From contig NZ_JNAS01000001.1 of assembly GCF_000760115.1 (NCBI RefSeq), positions 124,001 to 188,000 on the forward strand: a stretch of DNA of 64,000 nucleotides, written 5' to 3'. Below are positions 43,172 to 51,852 of this stretch, piece by piece; position 1 is the stretch's first letter, and each line of letters opens with the position of its first letter. Origin of the DNA: Prochlorococcus marinus str. SB (GTDB lineage: Bacteria > Cyanobacteriota > Cyanobacteriia > PCC-6307 > Cyanobiaceae). A program made the position numbers and the translations under genes. Under the pieces are notes generated by a model. That model was not told where the DNA came from and made no database searches. It worked only from the letters and a program-made list of their open reading frames with translations.

Positions 43172-43584
43172 AAATAGCTATGTATTGAATAAATAACAAC
43201 TCCCCATATCTGTACATCAATATGGTTTTTAAATCTAAAATCAGGATAATTATTATTTTCTGATTTTAAATATAATTCATTATTTTTTATAGATAATCTT
43301 TTTATTGTAAATTCTCCGTCTATCATTGCAATGATGATATTCCCTGGTCTGGCTGTTAAGCTCTTGTCTACTATTATTAAATCTTTATCTTTAATTCCTG
43401 CATTTATCATTGAGTCACCTTTAACTCTAAGAAAAAAAGTGCTAAAAGGATTAGATATTAAATGTTCGTTTAAATCAATATTTTCTTCTGTATAGTCATC
43501 TGCAGGAGAAGGAAACCCTGCGGATACCGAATCAGTTAATAAGGGGATTTTAAATGTTTTAGTAGTTGAATCAAAAGAATCCAA
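43168..43584 (-). CDS. umuD: SOS mutagenesis protein UmuD (S24 peptidase fold)
   Basis: A 138-residue LexA-like autoprotease. SAGFPSPADDYTEENIDLNE near residue 21 is the UmuD cleavage and motif region, with the scissile bond probably at Ala22-Gly23 (E. coli has Cys-Gly). The catalytic serine is Ser58 in RVKGDSMINAG and the lysine is Lys95 in FTIKRL. RecA-stimulated self-cleavage would give UmuD', the active partner of UmuC. All residues needed are present. A 16-bp SOS box sits 12 bases upstream. Confidence 0.95.
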   Translation of the reverse strand: MDSFDSTTKTFKIPLLTDSVSAGFPSPADDYTEENIDLNEHLISNPFSTFFLRVKGDSMINAGIKDKDLIIVDKSLTARPGNIIIAMIDGEFTIKRLSIKNNELYLKSENNNYPDFRFKNHIDVQIWGVVIYSIHSYL

Positions 43585-43595
43585 GATTAAATTAA

Positions 43596-43611
43596 TAGTA
43601 TATATGTACTA
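43596..43611 (-). promoter_or_regulatory. LexA/SOS box upstream of umuD
   Basis: TAGTATATATGTACTA is a 16-base near-palindrome with outer arms TAGTA/TACTA. It differs by one base from TAGTACATATGTACTA, which fits the cyanobacterial LexA pattern AGTACN..GTACT. It starts 12 bases from the umuD ATG, so LexA bound here would block the promoter. Confidence 0.7.
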
Positions 43612-43682
43612 TATAGCAAAAAATCAAAAAATAGTTAGTTATTAAACTTTTATAGATTAATTTTAGATTGAATCTAATCTTT

Positions 43683-44099
43683 TTAAGAACGATGGTAAGG
43701 GGAGTTGTTTGATATAGAAATAGCTCTATAGATTTGCTCGATTAGGATTAATCTAGCTAATTCATGAGGAAAAGTTAAAGGAGACAGGCTTAGTACAAGA
43801 TCTGATTTTTCTTTTATATCTGAACTAACTCCATCAGTATCACCGATTAAGAAATTAATTTTTTTATTTTTAAAATTCAAGAGTAAGGAACATAGTTCAA
43901 CTGAATTAAACTGTTTTCCTTCTTCACTTAGGCAGATAATAATATTGTTGTTGGATCTAAGATTATTTAAATTAAAAGTCTTTAACTCATTAATGATAAG
44001 TTCAGGCATTCTTTTTTTGTATTGATTAATGCCCTCTCTAATCCAAAGTTTCTTTATTTTGCCGATAGCATAAATTGCTAATCTATTACTCTGAATCAT
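43683..44099 (-). CDS. rlmH: 23S rRNA (pseudouridine1915-N3)-methyltransferase RlmH
   Basis: A 138-residue SPOUT methyltransferase. [18 protein letters not shown] near residue 84 is the S-adenosylmethionine-binding loop (IGG..G in most, IGDTDG here) and [24 protein letters not shown] near 104 (read in parts) with the terminal SPYHRS is the strict RlmH end. It modifies helix 69 of 23S rRNA. The GGA/GG part of the loop is altered to GDTDG, a small deviation. A 110-residue Asn-rich gene lies upstream, 19 bases away. Confidence 0.93.
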   Translation of the reverse strand: MIQSNRLAIYAIGKIKKLWIREGINQYKKRMPELIINELKTFNLNNLRSNNNIIICLSEEGKQFNSVELCSLLLNFKNKKINFLIGDTDGVSSDIKEKSDLVLSLSPLTFPHELARLILIEQIYRAISISNNSPYHRS

Positions 44100-44118
44100 A
44101 AGTAAATATCAAAACTAA

Positions 44119-44451
44119 TTATTCATCAAGAAGATAATTAAATTCATCATATAGTTCCTCTTCGGTTGTTAATTTCGTGGAAAAATTATCTTTTTTAGAA
44201 TTCATATTAAATTGATTAATCTCACTTTTTCTTAGTGAATTATTAACGTTAGAAGTCTCTTCTAAAGATTCTGAATTATCAATTAACGAATAAAAAATTT
44301 TATTGGGATCTTCTGAATTAAGTGGATTGGTAATTAAATTATCATTATTAGTTATATTTATGTAATTATTTATATTTTTACTTTCGTTATTTAAATTTTT
44401 CTTATTTTTAAATTTATTGAGTTTATCTAAATTTTTTTTTGATAAGCTCAT
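44119..44451 (-). CDS. Asparagine-rich, probably disordered hypothetical protein
   Basis: A 110-residue protein starting MSLSKKNLDKLNKFKNKKNLN, dominated by Asn, Ser, Lys, Glu and Asp with almost no hydrophobic core, so it is likely disordered. The acidic end (TTEEELYDEFNYLLDE) could be a docking helix. The frame is long for AT-rich DNA and its ATG lies just upstream of the divergent rsmA. It precedes rlmH on the same strand (19-base gap). Function unknown; similar disordered proteins at this place in relatives would support it. Confidence 0.6.
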   Translation of the reverse strand: MSLSKKNLDKLNKFKNKKNLNNESKNINNYINITNNDNLITNPLNSEDPNKIFYSLIDNSESLEETSNVNNSLRKSEINQFNMNSKKDNFSTKLTTEEELYDEFNYLLDE

Positions 44452-44507
44452 GATATAAAGGATTAAATAAATTCATATTTAATTTAAACATATTATTTAT
44501 TTTTTAG

Positions 44508-45332
44508 ATGAATTCTAAAAATTATCATCAAAAAAAAAGATTTGGACAACACTGGTTGGTAAATAAAAAAATATTAGAAAAAATTAAAGAAATTGCTGTT
44601 CTTAATGAAAATGATTTTATTTTAGAAATTGGTCCTGGTAAAGGAGCTTTAACATCTAAGTTGTTAGATTCAGAAATTAAAAAATTACATGCAATTGAAT
44701 TAGATAAAGATTTAATAAATTTATTAAATGAAAAATTCAATAATAATGATAAGTTTTCACTGCAGCAGGGAGATATTCTTTCTGTAAATTTAGATTCGAT
44801 TAATAGGAAGATTACAAAAGTGATTGCAAATATTCCTTACAATATAACTGGCCCAATATTGGATATTTTCATAGGTCGATTGGGCATTATAAGAAACTAT
44901 AATTACGAAAAAATAATATTTTTAATGCAGAAAGACGTTGTAGATAGGATTTTGTCAACAGAAGGTAGTCCTAATGCTAGTGCGCTTAGTATAAGAATGC
45001 AACTTTTATCAAAAATAAAAAGAATATGTGATGTGCCGCCTTCATCATTTAGTCCGCCTCCAAAAGTTTTTTCTTCTTTAGTAGTTTTCGAACCAATTAA
45101 AAATGATTTAAGATTAGATATTAGTCTAGAAAAATATATAGATAAACTTCTTCGAATTTCATTTAATTCAAGAAGAAAAATGATTAGAAATACACTTAAT
45201 TCAATACTTTCAAATCAAGAGATAAATGAATTATCTGAATCTTCAAAAGTTTGTTTTAATTTAAGACCACAAGATATTTCAATTGACCAATGGATTAAGC
45301 TTGCAGAAAATTGTATTAAAATTAAAAAATAA
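44508..45332 (+). CDS. rsmA: 16S rRNA dimethyladenosine transferase RsmA (KsgA)
   Basis: A 274-residue methyltransferase that dimethylates A1518 and A1519. [18 protein letters not shown] near residue 9, the SAM-binding [15 protein letters not shown] near 40, and [14 protein letters not shown] near 108 (the N..PY active site) are all standard. [16 protein letters not shown] near 179 is the family's substrate element. It assembles small ribosomal subunits. It is followed 13 bases later by ispE, the usual cyanobacterial order. Confidence 0.97.
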   Translation: MNSKNYHQKKRFGQHWLVNKKILEKIKEIAVLNENDFILEIGPGKGALTSKLLDSEIKKLHAIELDKDLINLLNEKFNNNDKFSLQQGDILSVNLDSINRKITKVIANIPYNITGPILDIFIGRLGIIRNYNYEKIIFLMQKDVVDRILSTEGSPNASALSIRMQLLSKIKRICDVPPSSFSPPPKVFSSLVVFEPIKNDLRLDISLEKYIDKLLRISFNSRRKMIRNTLNSILSNQEINELSESSKVCFNLRPQDISIDQWIKLAENCIKIKK

Positions 45333-45345
45333 AAAATTTTAGTAT

Positions 45346-46281
45346 ATGCAAGATTTAGCTAAAAAGAAAATTAATATAAAATCTCCTGCCAAAATAAATT
45401 TGCACCTTGAAGTTATTGGTAAAAGAGAGGATGGATTTCATGAGTTGGCAATGATTATGCAAAATATCGATCTTGCTGATTATTTAGAATTTGAAATTAA
45501 TAATGAAGGTTTAATTAAACTTGAGTCTGATTGTAATGATTTAAGCCTATCTGATGATAACTTAATTGTTAAATCGGCAAATCTATTAAGAAAAAAATCA
45601 AATATAGATTACGGTGCGAATATATTTTTAAGAAAAAATATCCCAATTGGCGCAGGATTAGCTGGTGGATCCAGTAATGCAGCAGCAACATTAATTGGTC
45701 TTAATAATTTATGGGATTTGAAATTAGATCAAGAAACTTTATTTTCATTAGCATCAACTTTAGGATCTGATATTCCCTTTTTTATAAATGGAGGTATTCA
45801 ATTATGTTTTGGAAGAGGCGAAATTTTGGAGAAATTAGATTCAACCCTTGAATATGGAGCAATTCTTTTAAAAAATCCGAATGTATCAGTATCAACTGCT
45901 GAAACTTATAAAAAATTTAGTAATAGATTTTGTGATCAATATCTTACTGATAGTGAAATGATTGAAAACATAAGAAAAAATTTAAGAGATAATGGTTTAA
46001 ATAACTTAAATTTTGATAATCAACATTTATCTATTAAAAATGATTTGCAGTTAGTTGTTGAAAATGAAAATGATTCTGTAAAGCAGGCATTATATTTACT
46101 TTCTAAATTAAAAAATTGTCTCACATTTTCAATGAGTGGATCAGGGCCTACATGCTTTGCACTCTTTAAAGATATAGAGACTGCTAAAAAAGAATTAACT
46201 GCAAATTCTAAATTATTTAAAGATAAAGGCTATGATTCATGGGTTTGCACTTTCCTTGGAAAGGGAATAACATTCATTTAA
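45346..46281 (+). CDS. ispE: 4-diphosphocytidyl-2-C-methyl-D-erythritol kinase IspE
   Basis: A GHMP-family kinase of the MEP isoprenoid pathway, 311 residues. It opens INIKSPAKINLHLEVIGKREDGFH near residue 9 (read in parts), has the phosphate loop PIGAGLAGGSSNAAATL near 103 and TFSMSGSGPTCFALF near 263. It phosphorylates CDP-ME. It follows rsmA on the same strand with a 13-base gap and precedes a GTG-started DUF3082-like gene, forming one likely operon. Confidence 0.96.
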   Translation: MQDLAKKKINIKSPAKINLHLEVIGKREDGFHELAMIMQNIDLADYLEFEINNEGLIKLESDCNDLSLSDDNLIVKSANLLRKKSNIDYGANIFLRKNIPIGAGLAGGSSNAAATLIGLNNLWDLKLDQETLFSLASTLGSDIPFFINGGIQLCFGRGEILEKLDSTLEYGAILLKNPNVSVSTAETYKKFSNRFCDQYLTDSEMIENIRKNLRDNGLNNLNFDNQHLSIKNDLQLVVENENDSVKQALYLLSKLKNCLTFSMSGSGPTCFALFKDIETAKKELTANSKLFKDKGYDSWVCTFLGKGITFI

Positions 46282-46303
46282 ATTTTTCATATAAAAATCT
46301 ATT

Positions 46304-46606
46304 GTGGCTGATAATAGTAATGAGAATATTGAAAAAAATATTCCCGAAAAAGGACCTTTAAATTTTATTGTTGGATCATTAACAAGTTTTTTATTATTTA
46401 TATTTTTTTATTTTTTAAGTAATAAAATTGCAATTTATTTTTCAGTACATAAACCATCTAATTCTTCTGAAATAGTCCAAAATATTTCCTCTAGTATTAA
46501 TACATTAATAATTGGATTATCTTTTTTGCTAACTTTTTCTTTTGCTTTTATAGGTATAGGTCTTTTTATTGTATTTATTCGCAGTTTTTTTCTGAAGAAA
46601 AATTGA
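46304..46606 (+). CDS. DUF3082-like membrane protein
   Basis: A 100-residue protein starting with GTG 46304 (MADNSNENIEKNIPEKGPLN). It has two transmembrane helices (FIVGSLTSFLLFIFFYFLSN and LIIGLSFLLTFSFAFIGIGLFIVF) separated by a polar loop (HKPSNSSEIVQNISSS). The layout, a short acidic N-terminus then two helices, matches the cyanobacterial DUF3082 family, which often lies next to ispE; assignment is from memory. Function unknown. It is 22 bases after ispE and probably in its operon. Confidence 0.75.
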   Translation: MADNSNENIEKNIPEKGPLNFIVGSLTSFLLFIFFYFLSNKIAIYFSVHKPSNSSEIVQNISSSINTLIIGLSFLLTFSFAFIGIGLFIVFIRSFFLKKN

Positions 46607-46640
46607 ATTGCCAATATTATTAAGAAAACACTTTCTTTGA

Positions 46641-46736
46641 ATGTCTTTACATGACTTAGGCCTTTTAGCCCTTTTGCTGTCTCCAGGAATGATTTTATCA
46701 ATATTACTACTCATAACCTTCGCTGAAGGAGGATGA
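46641..46736 (+). CDS. 31-residue membrane microprotein upstream of pdhB
   Basis: ATG 46641 opens MSLHDLGLLALLLSPGMILS, then a second hydrophobic half and ends TFAEGG. One proline-kinked membrane helix is predicted. It lies 34 bases after the DUF3082-like gene and 49 bases before pdhB, in the same direction. PsaM is also 31 residues long, but its sequence (as I recall it) does not match. The composition supports a real protein; the function is unknown. Confidence 0.55.
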   Translation: MSLHDLGLLALLLSPGMILSILLLITFAEGG

Positions 46737-46785
46737 ATTATTCAAAGTGGTAGGATTATATATGTGATCAATTAGGTAATTAATT

Positions 46786-47769
46786 GTGGCTGGAACATTA
46801 TTATTTAATGCTTTGAAAGAAGCGATTGATGAAGAAATGGCAAATGATGTAAATGTTTGCGTAATGGGGGAAGATGTTGGTCAATATGGAGGATCTTATA
46901 AAGTAACTAAGGATTTATATGAAAAATATGGAGAGTTAAGAGTCTTAGATACTCCAATTGCAGAGAATAGTTTTACGGGTATGGCTGTGGGTGCAGCAAT
47001 GACTGGCTTAAGACCAATAGTAGAAGGGATGAATATGGGTTTTTTGCTTTTAGCTTTTAATCAGATATCAAATAATATGGGTATGCTTAGATATACAAGC
47101 GGCGGAAATTATAAAATACCTGCAGTAGTTCGAGGCCCTGGAGGAGTTGGTCGTCAACTTGGTGCTGAGCATAGTCAAAGACTTGAAGCATATTTTCATG
47201 CAGTTCCTGGCATAAAGATTGTGGCATGTAGTACACCCACAAATGCTAAAGGTTTAATGAAAGCAGCTATAAGAGATGATAATCCGGTTCTATTTTTCGA
47301 ACATGTTCTTCTATACAATTTGTCTGAAGAATTACCAGAGGGTGATTATACTTGCGCTTTAGACCAGGCTGACGTTGTAAAAGAAGGGAAAGATATTACT
47401 CTATTGACTTATTCAAGAATGAGGCATCACTGCCTTAAAGCTGTTGAAGAATTAGAAAAAAAAGGAATAGATGTTGAGTTAATAGATTTAATAAGTTTAA
47501 AACCATTTGATATGGAAACCATCTCAAAATCAATAAGAAAAACAAATAAAGTAATTATTGTTGAAGAATGTATGAAGACTGGAGGTATTGGCGCAGAATT
47601 AATTGCCTTAATAACTGAAGAGTGTTTCGATGATCTTGATGCCCGACCAATTAGATTATCTAGTCAGGATATTCCAACTCCTTATAATGGAAATCTCGAA
47701 AATTTGACAATAATCCAACCACATCAAATAGTTGAAAAAGTTGAAAACTTAATTAGTGGGAGTATATAG
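46786..47769 (+). CDS. pdhB: Pyruvate dehydrogenase E1 beta subunit PdhB
   Basis: The beta subunit of pyruvate dehydrogenase E1, 327 residues, binding thiamine diphosphate with Pdh[24 protein letters not shown] near residue 19 (read in parts) holds the cofactor-activating glutamate; [23 protein letters not shown] near 54 and [17 protein letters not shown] near 260 are family signatures. The start is GTG 46786. It is followed 3 bases later by secD, so the two are co-transcribed, as in other marine picocyanobacteria. It feeds acetyl-CoA to fatty-acid synthesis. Confidence 0.96.
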   Translation: MAGTLLFNALKEAIDEEMANDVNVCVMGEDVGQYGGSYKVTKDLYEKYGELRVLDTPIAENSFTGMAVGAAMTGLRPIVEGMNMGFLLLAFNQISNNMGMLRYTSGGNYKIPAVVRGPGGVGRQLGAEHSQRLEAYFHAVPGIKIVACSTPTNAKGLMKAAIRDDNPVLFFEHVLLYNLSEELPEGDYTCALDQADVVKEGKDITLLTYSRMRHHCLKAVEELEKKGIDVELIDLISLKPFDMETISKSIRKTNKVIIVEECMKTGGIGAELIALITEECFDDLDARPIRLSSQDIPTPYNGNLENLTIIQPHQIVEKVENLISGSI

Positions 47770-47772
47770 ACA

Positions 47773-49242
47773 ATGAAAAAAAGGCAAGGTTGGCTTTTTT
47801 TTATTATATTTTTACTTACTATATCTGTTTATCTATTAATAAATTATCCCTTACAGTTGGGATTGGATTTACAAGGGGGTTCACAACTTACACTACAAAT
47901 TATTAAAGAGGAAGGTAAAGTAACAAGGGATGAACTTGAAGCAGTTAATTCGGTTATAGATAAGCGCGTCAACAATTTAGGAGTTTCAGAGTCTAATTTG
48001 CAAACCCTCGGTGCAGATCAATTGATTTTAGAATTACCAGGTGAACAAAATCCATTAGTTGCTTCAAGGGTATTAGGTAAGACTGCATTATTAGAATTTA
48101 GAACCCAAAAAGAAGGAACATATACAGATTTAAAAACCCTGCAACTACAGAGATTGAGTATTAAAGAATTAATTGAACTATATTCCTCTGCAGAAAAAAG
48201 TCAAAATGAAGATAATTTCTTAAAAGTTATTCAAGATAATCTTAATAATATAGAGCAAGAATTGAATTACTTATCTACTAGTAATGATTTATATGGGAAG
48301 TTAATTGAAATAAAAAAATATATTAATAAAGAAATTACAAATTTATTTATTAATACAGATTTATCAGGTAAGGATCTTATTAACGCAGGAAGAAGACAAG
48401 AACAAACAAATAGTAATTGGGAAGTTTTATTAACTTTTAGTAATTCAGGAGGTGAAAAGTTTGCAGAAATTACAAAGTCAATTGCTGGCACTAATCAACT
48501 ATTGGCTATCATTCTGGATGGTGAATCAATAAGTGAAGCCAGTGTTGGTAATCAGTTTGCTAGTACTGGGATTACAGGTGGATCAGCAACAATAAGCGGT
48601 AATTTTAGTGCTGAAAATGCTAGAGAATTAGAAGTTCAACTCAAAGGAGGCTCATTGCCATTGCCAATTGAAATCGTAGAAACTAATACAATAGGGGCTC
48701 TATTGGGATCCAAAAATATTATAAAAAGTCTATATGCAGCAATTAGTGGTTTAATTTTTGTTGGTATTTTTATGATTTTTAATTATAGAATTCTAGGTTT
48801 TGTTTCAGTTCTTTCTCTAGTACTTTATAGTTTCTTTAACTTAGCCCTATATTCTCTAATTCCTGTAACTTTGACTTTACCTGGAATATCAGGCCTTTTA
48901 CTTAGCATTGGTATGGCTGTTGATGCAAATATTCTAATATTTGAGAGAATTAGAGAAGAATTATGTGATGGTAATACTCTTACAAGATCCATTGATAGCG
49001 GATTTCAAAGAGCTAACTCATCCATAGTTGATGGACATATTACAACTCTTCTAAGTTGTTTTGTATTGTTTTTATTAGGAACAAATTTTGTTAAGGGTTT
49101 TGCGGCAACATTAGGTATTGGTGTCTTGATAAGCTTGTTTACCTCATTAAATTGTTCTAAAACTATTTTGCGATTTTTTACAACATATCCTTCTTTGAGA
49201 CAAAAAAATCTTTATCTTCCAAGGAATAATTTTTCTAATTAA
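47773..49242 (+). CDS. secD: Protein-export membrane protein SecD
   Basis: A 489-residue Sec accessory subunit. LGLDLQGGSQLTLQI near residue 30 is SecD's first periplasmic motif, IDKRVNNLGVSESNLQTLG near 66 follows, and ISGNFSAENARELEVQLKGG near 275 is the third. The six-helix domain has LLSIGMAVDANILIFERIREEL near 375 (read in parts). It uses the proton gradient with SecF to pull proteins across the membrane. A lysine/asparagine-rich insert of about 90 residues (roughly 120-210) is longer than in E. coli. secF follows after 20 bases. Confidence 0.96.
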   Translation: MKKRQGWLFFIIFLLTISVYLLINYPLQLGLDLQGGSQLTLQIIKEEGKVTRDELEAVNSVIDKRVNNLGVSESNLQTLGADQLILELPGEQNPLVASRVLGKTALLEFRTQKEGTYTDLKTLQLQRLSIKELIELYSSAEKSQNEDNFLKVIQDNLNNIEQELNYLSTSNDLYGKLIEIKKYINKEITNLFINTDLSGKDLINAGRRQEQTNSNWEVLLTFSNSGGEKFAEITKSIAGTNQLLAIILDGESISEASVGNQFASTGITGGSATISGNFSAENARELEVQLKGGSLPLPIEIVETNTIGALLGSKNIIKSLYAAISGLIFVGIFMIFNYRILGFVSVLSLVLYSFFNLALYSLIPVTLTLPGISGLLLSIGMAVDANILIFERIREELCDGNTLTRSIDSGFQRANSSIVDGHITTLLSCFVLFLLGTNFVKGFAATLGIGVLISLFTSLNCSKTILRFFTTYPSLRQKNLYLPRNNFSN

Positions 49243-49262
49243 ATTTTTTATTTTAACTTCTC

Positions 49263-50177
49263 ATGAAATACAATCTTGAACTAATAAAAAATAAAAAAAA
49301 GATAATTGGTTTTTCATCTGTTTTTATTTTGTTGAGTCTTCTAGGAATTTTATATTCTACTTTTAATACTTCTTATAAGAAACCTATAAATTTAGGGATG
49401 GATTTTATTGGCGGAAATGAACTAAGAATAGAAAGAGTTTGTGAAGCGGAATGTTCTAAATTTTCCCCTGATTTAGTTATGGAAAATTTAAGAGAAATCT
49501 CTAAAAATAAAAATGTGTTAAACAATATTAAATTACAATTCCAAAATAATAATAAATTAATTTCAATAAGAACACCTTATTTAAGTATCGAAGAATCAAA
49601 TAATCTTATTACTAATCTTGATAATATTATTGGACCTCTAAATTATGAGAGTAAGGATTCAAGATTAATAGGTCCAAAGCTTGGGAAAAGATTACTTACT
49701 AATTGTGTTGCTTCTTTGTTGGTTTCATTATTTGCAATATCTTTATATATAACAATTAGATTTGATAAAAAATATGCATTATTTGCATTACTAGCTTTAT
49801 TCCATGATTTATTAATTGTTTTCGGTATATTCTCCTGGTTAGGAATTATATTATCTGTAGAGGTAAATAGTCTTTTTGCTGTGTCCTTGTTAACTATTGC
49901 TGGTTATTCTGTAAATGATACTGTTGTTATTTTTGATAGAATTCGTGAGAATTTAAAATCAAAAAAAGAAGGCTATAACGAAACTATTCAATTATCAGTA
50001 AACGAATCATTTAGGAGAACAACCTTTACCAGTATTACAACCCTTATTCCTTTATTAAGCATAATTTTGTTTGGATCTTACTCCCTATTTTGGTTTTCCT
50101 TGGCCTTATCATTAGGAATTATAGTTGGAAGTTATTCAAGTATTTTATTGGCTCCATCTTTGTTGCTTAAAGACTGA
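49263..50177 (+). CDS. secF: Protein-export membrane protein SecF
   Basis: A 304-residue partner of SecD. The N-terminal NLGMDFIGGNELRIE near residue 42 is the SecF motif, and IAGYSVNDTVVIFDRIRENL near 215 with FRRTTFTSITTLIPLLSIILFG near 251 (read in parts) are the conserved membrane elements. Two cysteines in ERVCEAECSKF near 60 are unusual and could pair. It completes the secDF operon and is followed by a 60-residue membrane gene. Confidence 0.96.
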   Translation: MKYNLELIKNKKKIIGFSSVFILLSLLGILYSTFNTSYKKPINLGMDFIGGNELRIERVCEAECSKFSPDLVMENLREISKNKNVLNNIKLQFQNNNKLISIRTPYLSIEESNNLITNLDNIIGPLNYESKDSRLIGPKLGKRLLTNCVASLLVSLFAISLYITIRFDKKYALFALLALFHDLLIVFGIFSWLGIILSVEVNSLFAVSLLTIAGYSVNDTVVIFDRIRENLKSKKEGYNETIQLSVNESFRRTTFTSITTLIPLLSIILFGSYSLFWFSLALSLGIIVGSYSSILLAPSLLLKD

Positions 50178-50195
50178 CCTTAAGCTTCTAATTTT

Positions 50196-50378
50196 ATGAA
50201 ATTGAATTACTATTTAATAATTTTATTTTCTTTAGTTTTAATAGATCTTTCTACTGAGCTAAAAATATTATTTGATCACTTTACTTTTAGTTCACTATAT
50301 TTTGCTATTGGTAAACATCCCTTAGCTTTCTTTATACTTTTTTCCTACCCATATTTATATAAAAAATTAATTAAGTAG
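50196..50378 (+). CDS. 60-residue membrane protein after secF
   Basis: Two hydrophobic segments, LIILFSLVLIDLSTELKILF and the second AFFILFSYPYLYKK, surround LYFAIGKHPLAFF. The tail is lysine-rich. It is conserved-looking, begins 18 bases after secF in the same direction, and ends only 3 bases from the convergent AI-2E permease gene. A role with SecDF is possible from position alone; I know no family. The coding frame is intact, with an ATG start. Confidence 0.65.
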   Translation: MKLNYYLIILFSLVLIDLSTELKILFDHFTFSSLYFAIGKHPLAFFILFSYPYLYKKLIK

Positions 50379-50381
50379 TTT

Positions 50382-51425
50382 TTAAATATCTTTAAATGAT
50401 TCTTTGATTAAAACCTGAATTACTACTGCTAATGGAAGAGAAAGGATTAAGCCTAATGGACCAAAAATGAATGTAAATCCAAATTGTGATATTAATGTCA
50501 AACCAGGAAGTAAGTTTGCTTTTTTCTTCATTATGGATGGCATTATTATATAGCTTTCAATATTTTGAATTATTACATATGCTCCTAAAACGGCCAGTGG
50601 CTTCCAAAAATTATCAAGAAGTGCAATTGAGATTGGAAATATACCACTAATAACTGGACCTATATTTGGAATTATATTAAGAACCATTGCTATTAAAGCA
50701 TTTGAGACAACATATTTGACATCTAATAAAGACAAAACTATTAATGATAAAAGACCTACTGATAATGAACTTATAACCATGGAAAAGGTCCAGTTTGCTA
50801 ATGCAATATTACATTTTTCCAGAATATTTCTAAATTTGTTGCGATAATTTTTTGGAATTAATAGAAGTATATTTTCTTTATATTGTTTTGGTTCAATAGA
50901 AATCATCAAACTCACTGCTAATACAAATATTAATTTCAAAAGACCTGAACCAAGATTTCCCGCTATATTTATTAAATTCTTAAAGCTTTCTTGAACAGCT
51001 TTTGCAATAGTTGAGGCATCTGGAATAGTAACTACATTATTTATAAGACTAAATATGTCTATAAAATTTTCTGATTGTTTTCCGTAAAATAGGCTATTAA
51101 GTTTGTTCAAATTTGAATTTATCAAAATATTTATTTTTGATAAACCGTTTGGAATATCAACTAGTATTTCATTAAATTCTTTTATAAACGGAGGTAATAC
51201 AAGAATAAAAATAGTAAATACCATTACTGATATTACAGTTAAGACAAGAAACAAAGACAACGGTCGAGGAATTTTCAAGCCCTTTTGAATTTGATTACAT
51301 AAATTACATACAATATTTGAAATTACTAAAGAACAAATTATTAAAAGGAGAAAATCTCTTAAAGTCCATAGTATTAACGAAGTTATTAAAATTACTACTA
51401 ACTTGAAATATGATGAACTATTCAA
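50382..51425 (-). CDS. AI-2E/PerM family transporter
   Basis: A 347-residue membrane protein of the AI-2E (DUF20/PerM) family. Eight hydrophobic segments with a soluble domain after the first four: PPFIKEFNEILVDIPNGLSK near residue 85 begins the soluble part. VLNIIPNIGPVISGIFPISIALL near 247 (read in parts) is the family's conserved NxIPxxGP motif, and SIMKKKANLLPGLTLISQFGF follows. The start is TTG 51425. Substrates in cyanobacteria are unknown. Psb28 lies just upstream on the same strand. Confidence 0.9.
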   Translation of the reverse strand: MNSSSYFKLVVILITSLILWTLRDFLLLIICSLVISNIVCNLCNQIQKGLKIPRPLSLFLVLTVISVMVFTIFILVLPPFIKEFNEILVDIPNGLSKINILINSNLNKLNSLFYGKQSENFIDIFSLINNVVTIPDASTIAKAVQESFKNLINIAGNLGSGLLKLIFVLAVSLMISIEPKQYKENILLLIPKNYRNKFRNILEKCNIALANWTFSMVISSLSVGLLSLIVLSLLDVKYVVSNALIAMVLNIIPNIGPVISGIFPISIALLDNFWKPLAVLGAYVIIQNIESYIIMPSIMKKKANLLPGLTLISQFGFTFIFGPLGLILSLPLAVVIQVLIKESFKDI

Positions 51426-51438
51426 TTTTCAAAATTTT

Positions 51439-51792
51439 CTACTTCTTCTCAGAATATCCTAATCCATTTGATTTGGCATAACTATTTGCAAATCTCATAA
51501 ATCTATCAAAGTCAGAAGTATTCTTCCAAATATAAACTGCTTCTAAAAATATGGGTTCTCCATCAAGAAATTTTACTTTAACTTCCCTAGTAAGTATTAC
51601 CCCTTCAGAGTCAATCATACGCATACCTGTGATTTCTCCATCTGTTATTGAAGATAATGCTTGAGGTTTTTCGAACAAAAATAATGCTTGGCCAGTGGTA
51701 CCATCCTTACTCCTAGTGAGTCTTATTTCAGGCACTACTGGTTCATCAGTTCCTTCATAAAATTGTATTCTTGCAGTTTTATTTTCGGTCAT
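51439..51792 (-). CDS. psb28: Photosystem II assembly factor Psb28
   Basis: A 117-residue Psb28. [22 protein letters not shown] near residue 7 (read in parts) and [13 protein letters not shown] near 53 are the family's diagnostic elements; the end has [22 protein letters not shown]. It binds PSII assembly intermediates at the CP47/D1-D2 cytoplasmic side and helps chlorophyll-protein biogenesis. It lies 13 bases upstream of the AI-2E gene and may share its transcript. Confidence 0.96.
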   Translation of the reverse strand: MTENKTARIQFYEGTDEPVVPEIRLTRSKDGTTGQALFLFEKPQALSSITDGEITGMRMIDSEGVILTREVKVKFLDGEPIFLEAVYIWKNTSDFDRFMRFANSYAKSNGLGYSEKK

Positions 51793-51852
51793 AATGTTCG
51801 ATTAATAATTTTTTATCTTAGGAAATATTTTTCACATTCGTTTGTAATTATT

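Noticed and set aside
46641..46736. Calling the 31-residue peptide PsaM
   Set aside because: Only the length agrees; the residues expected of PsaM (such as the LPAxLAxRLS core) are missing.
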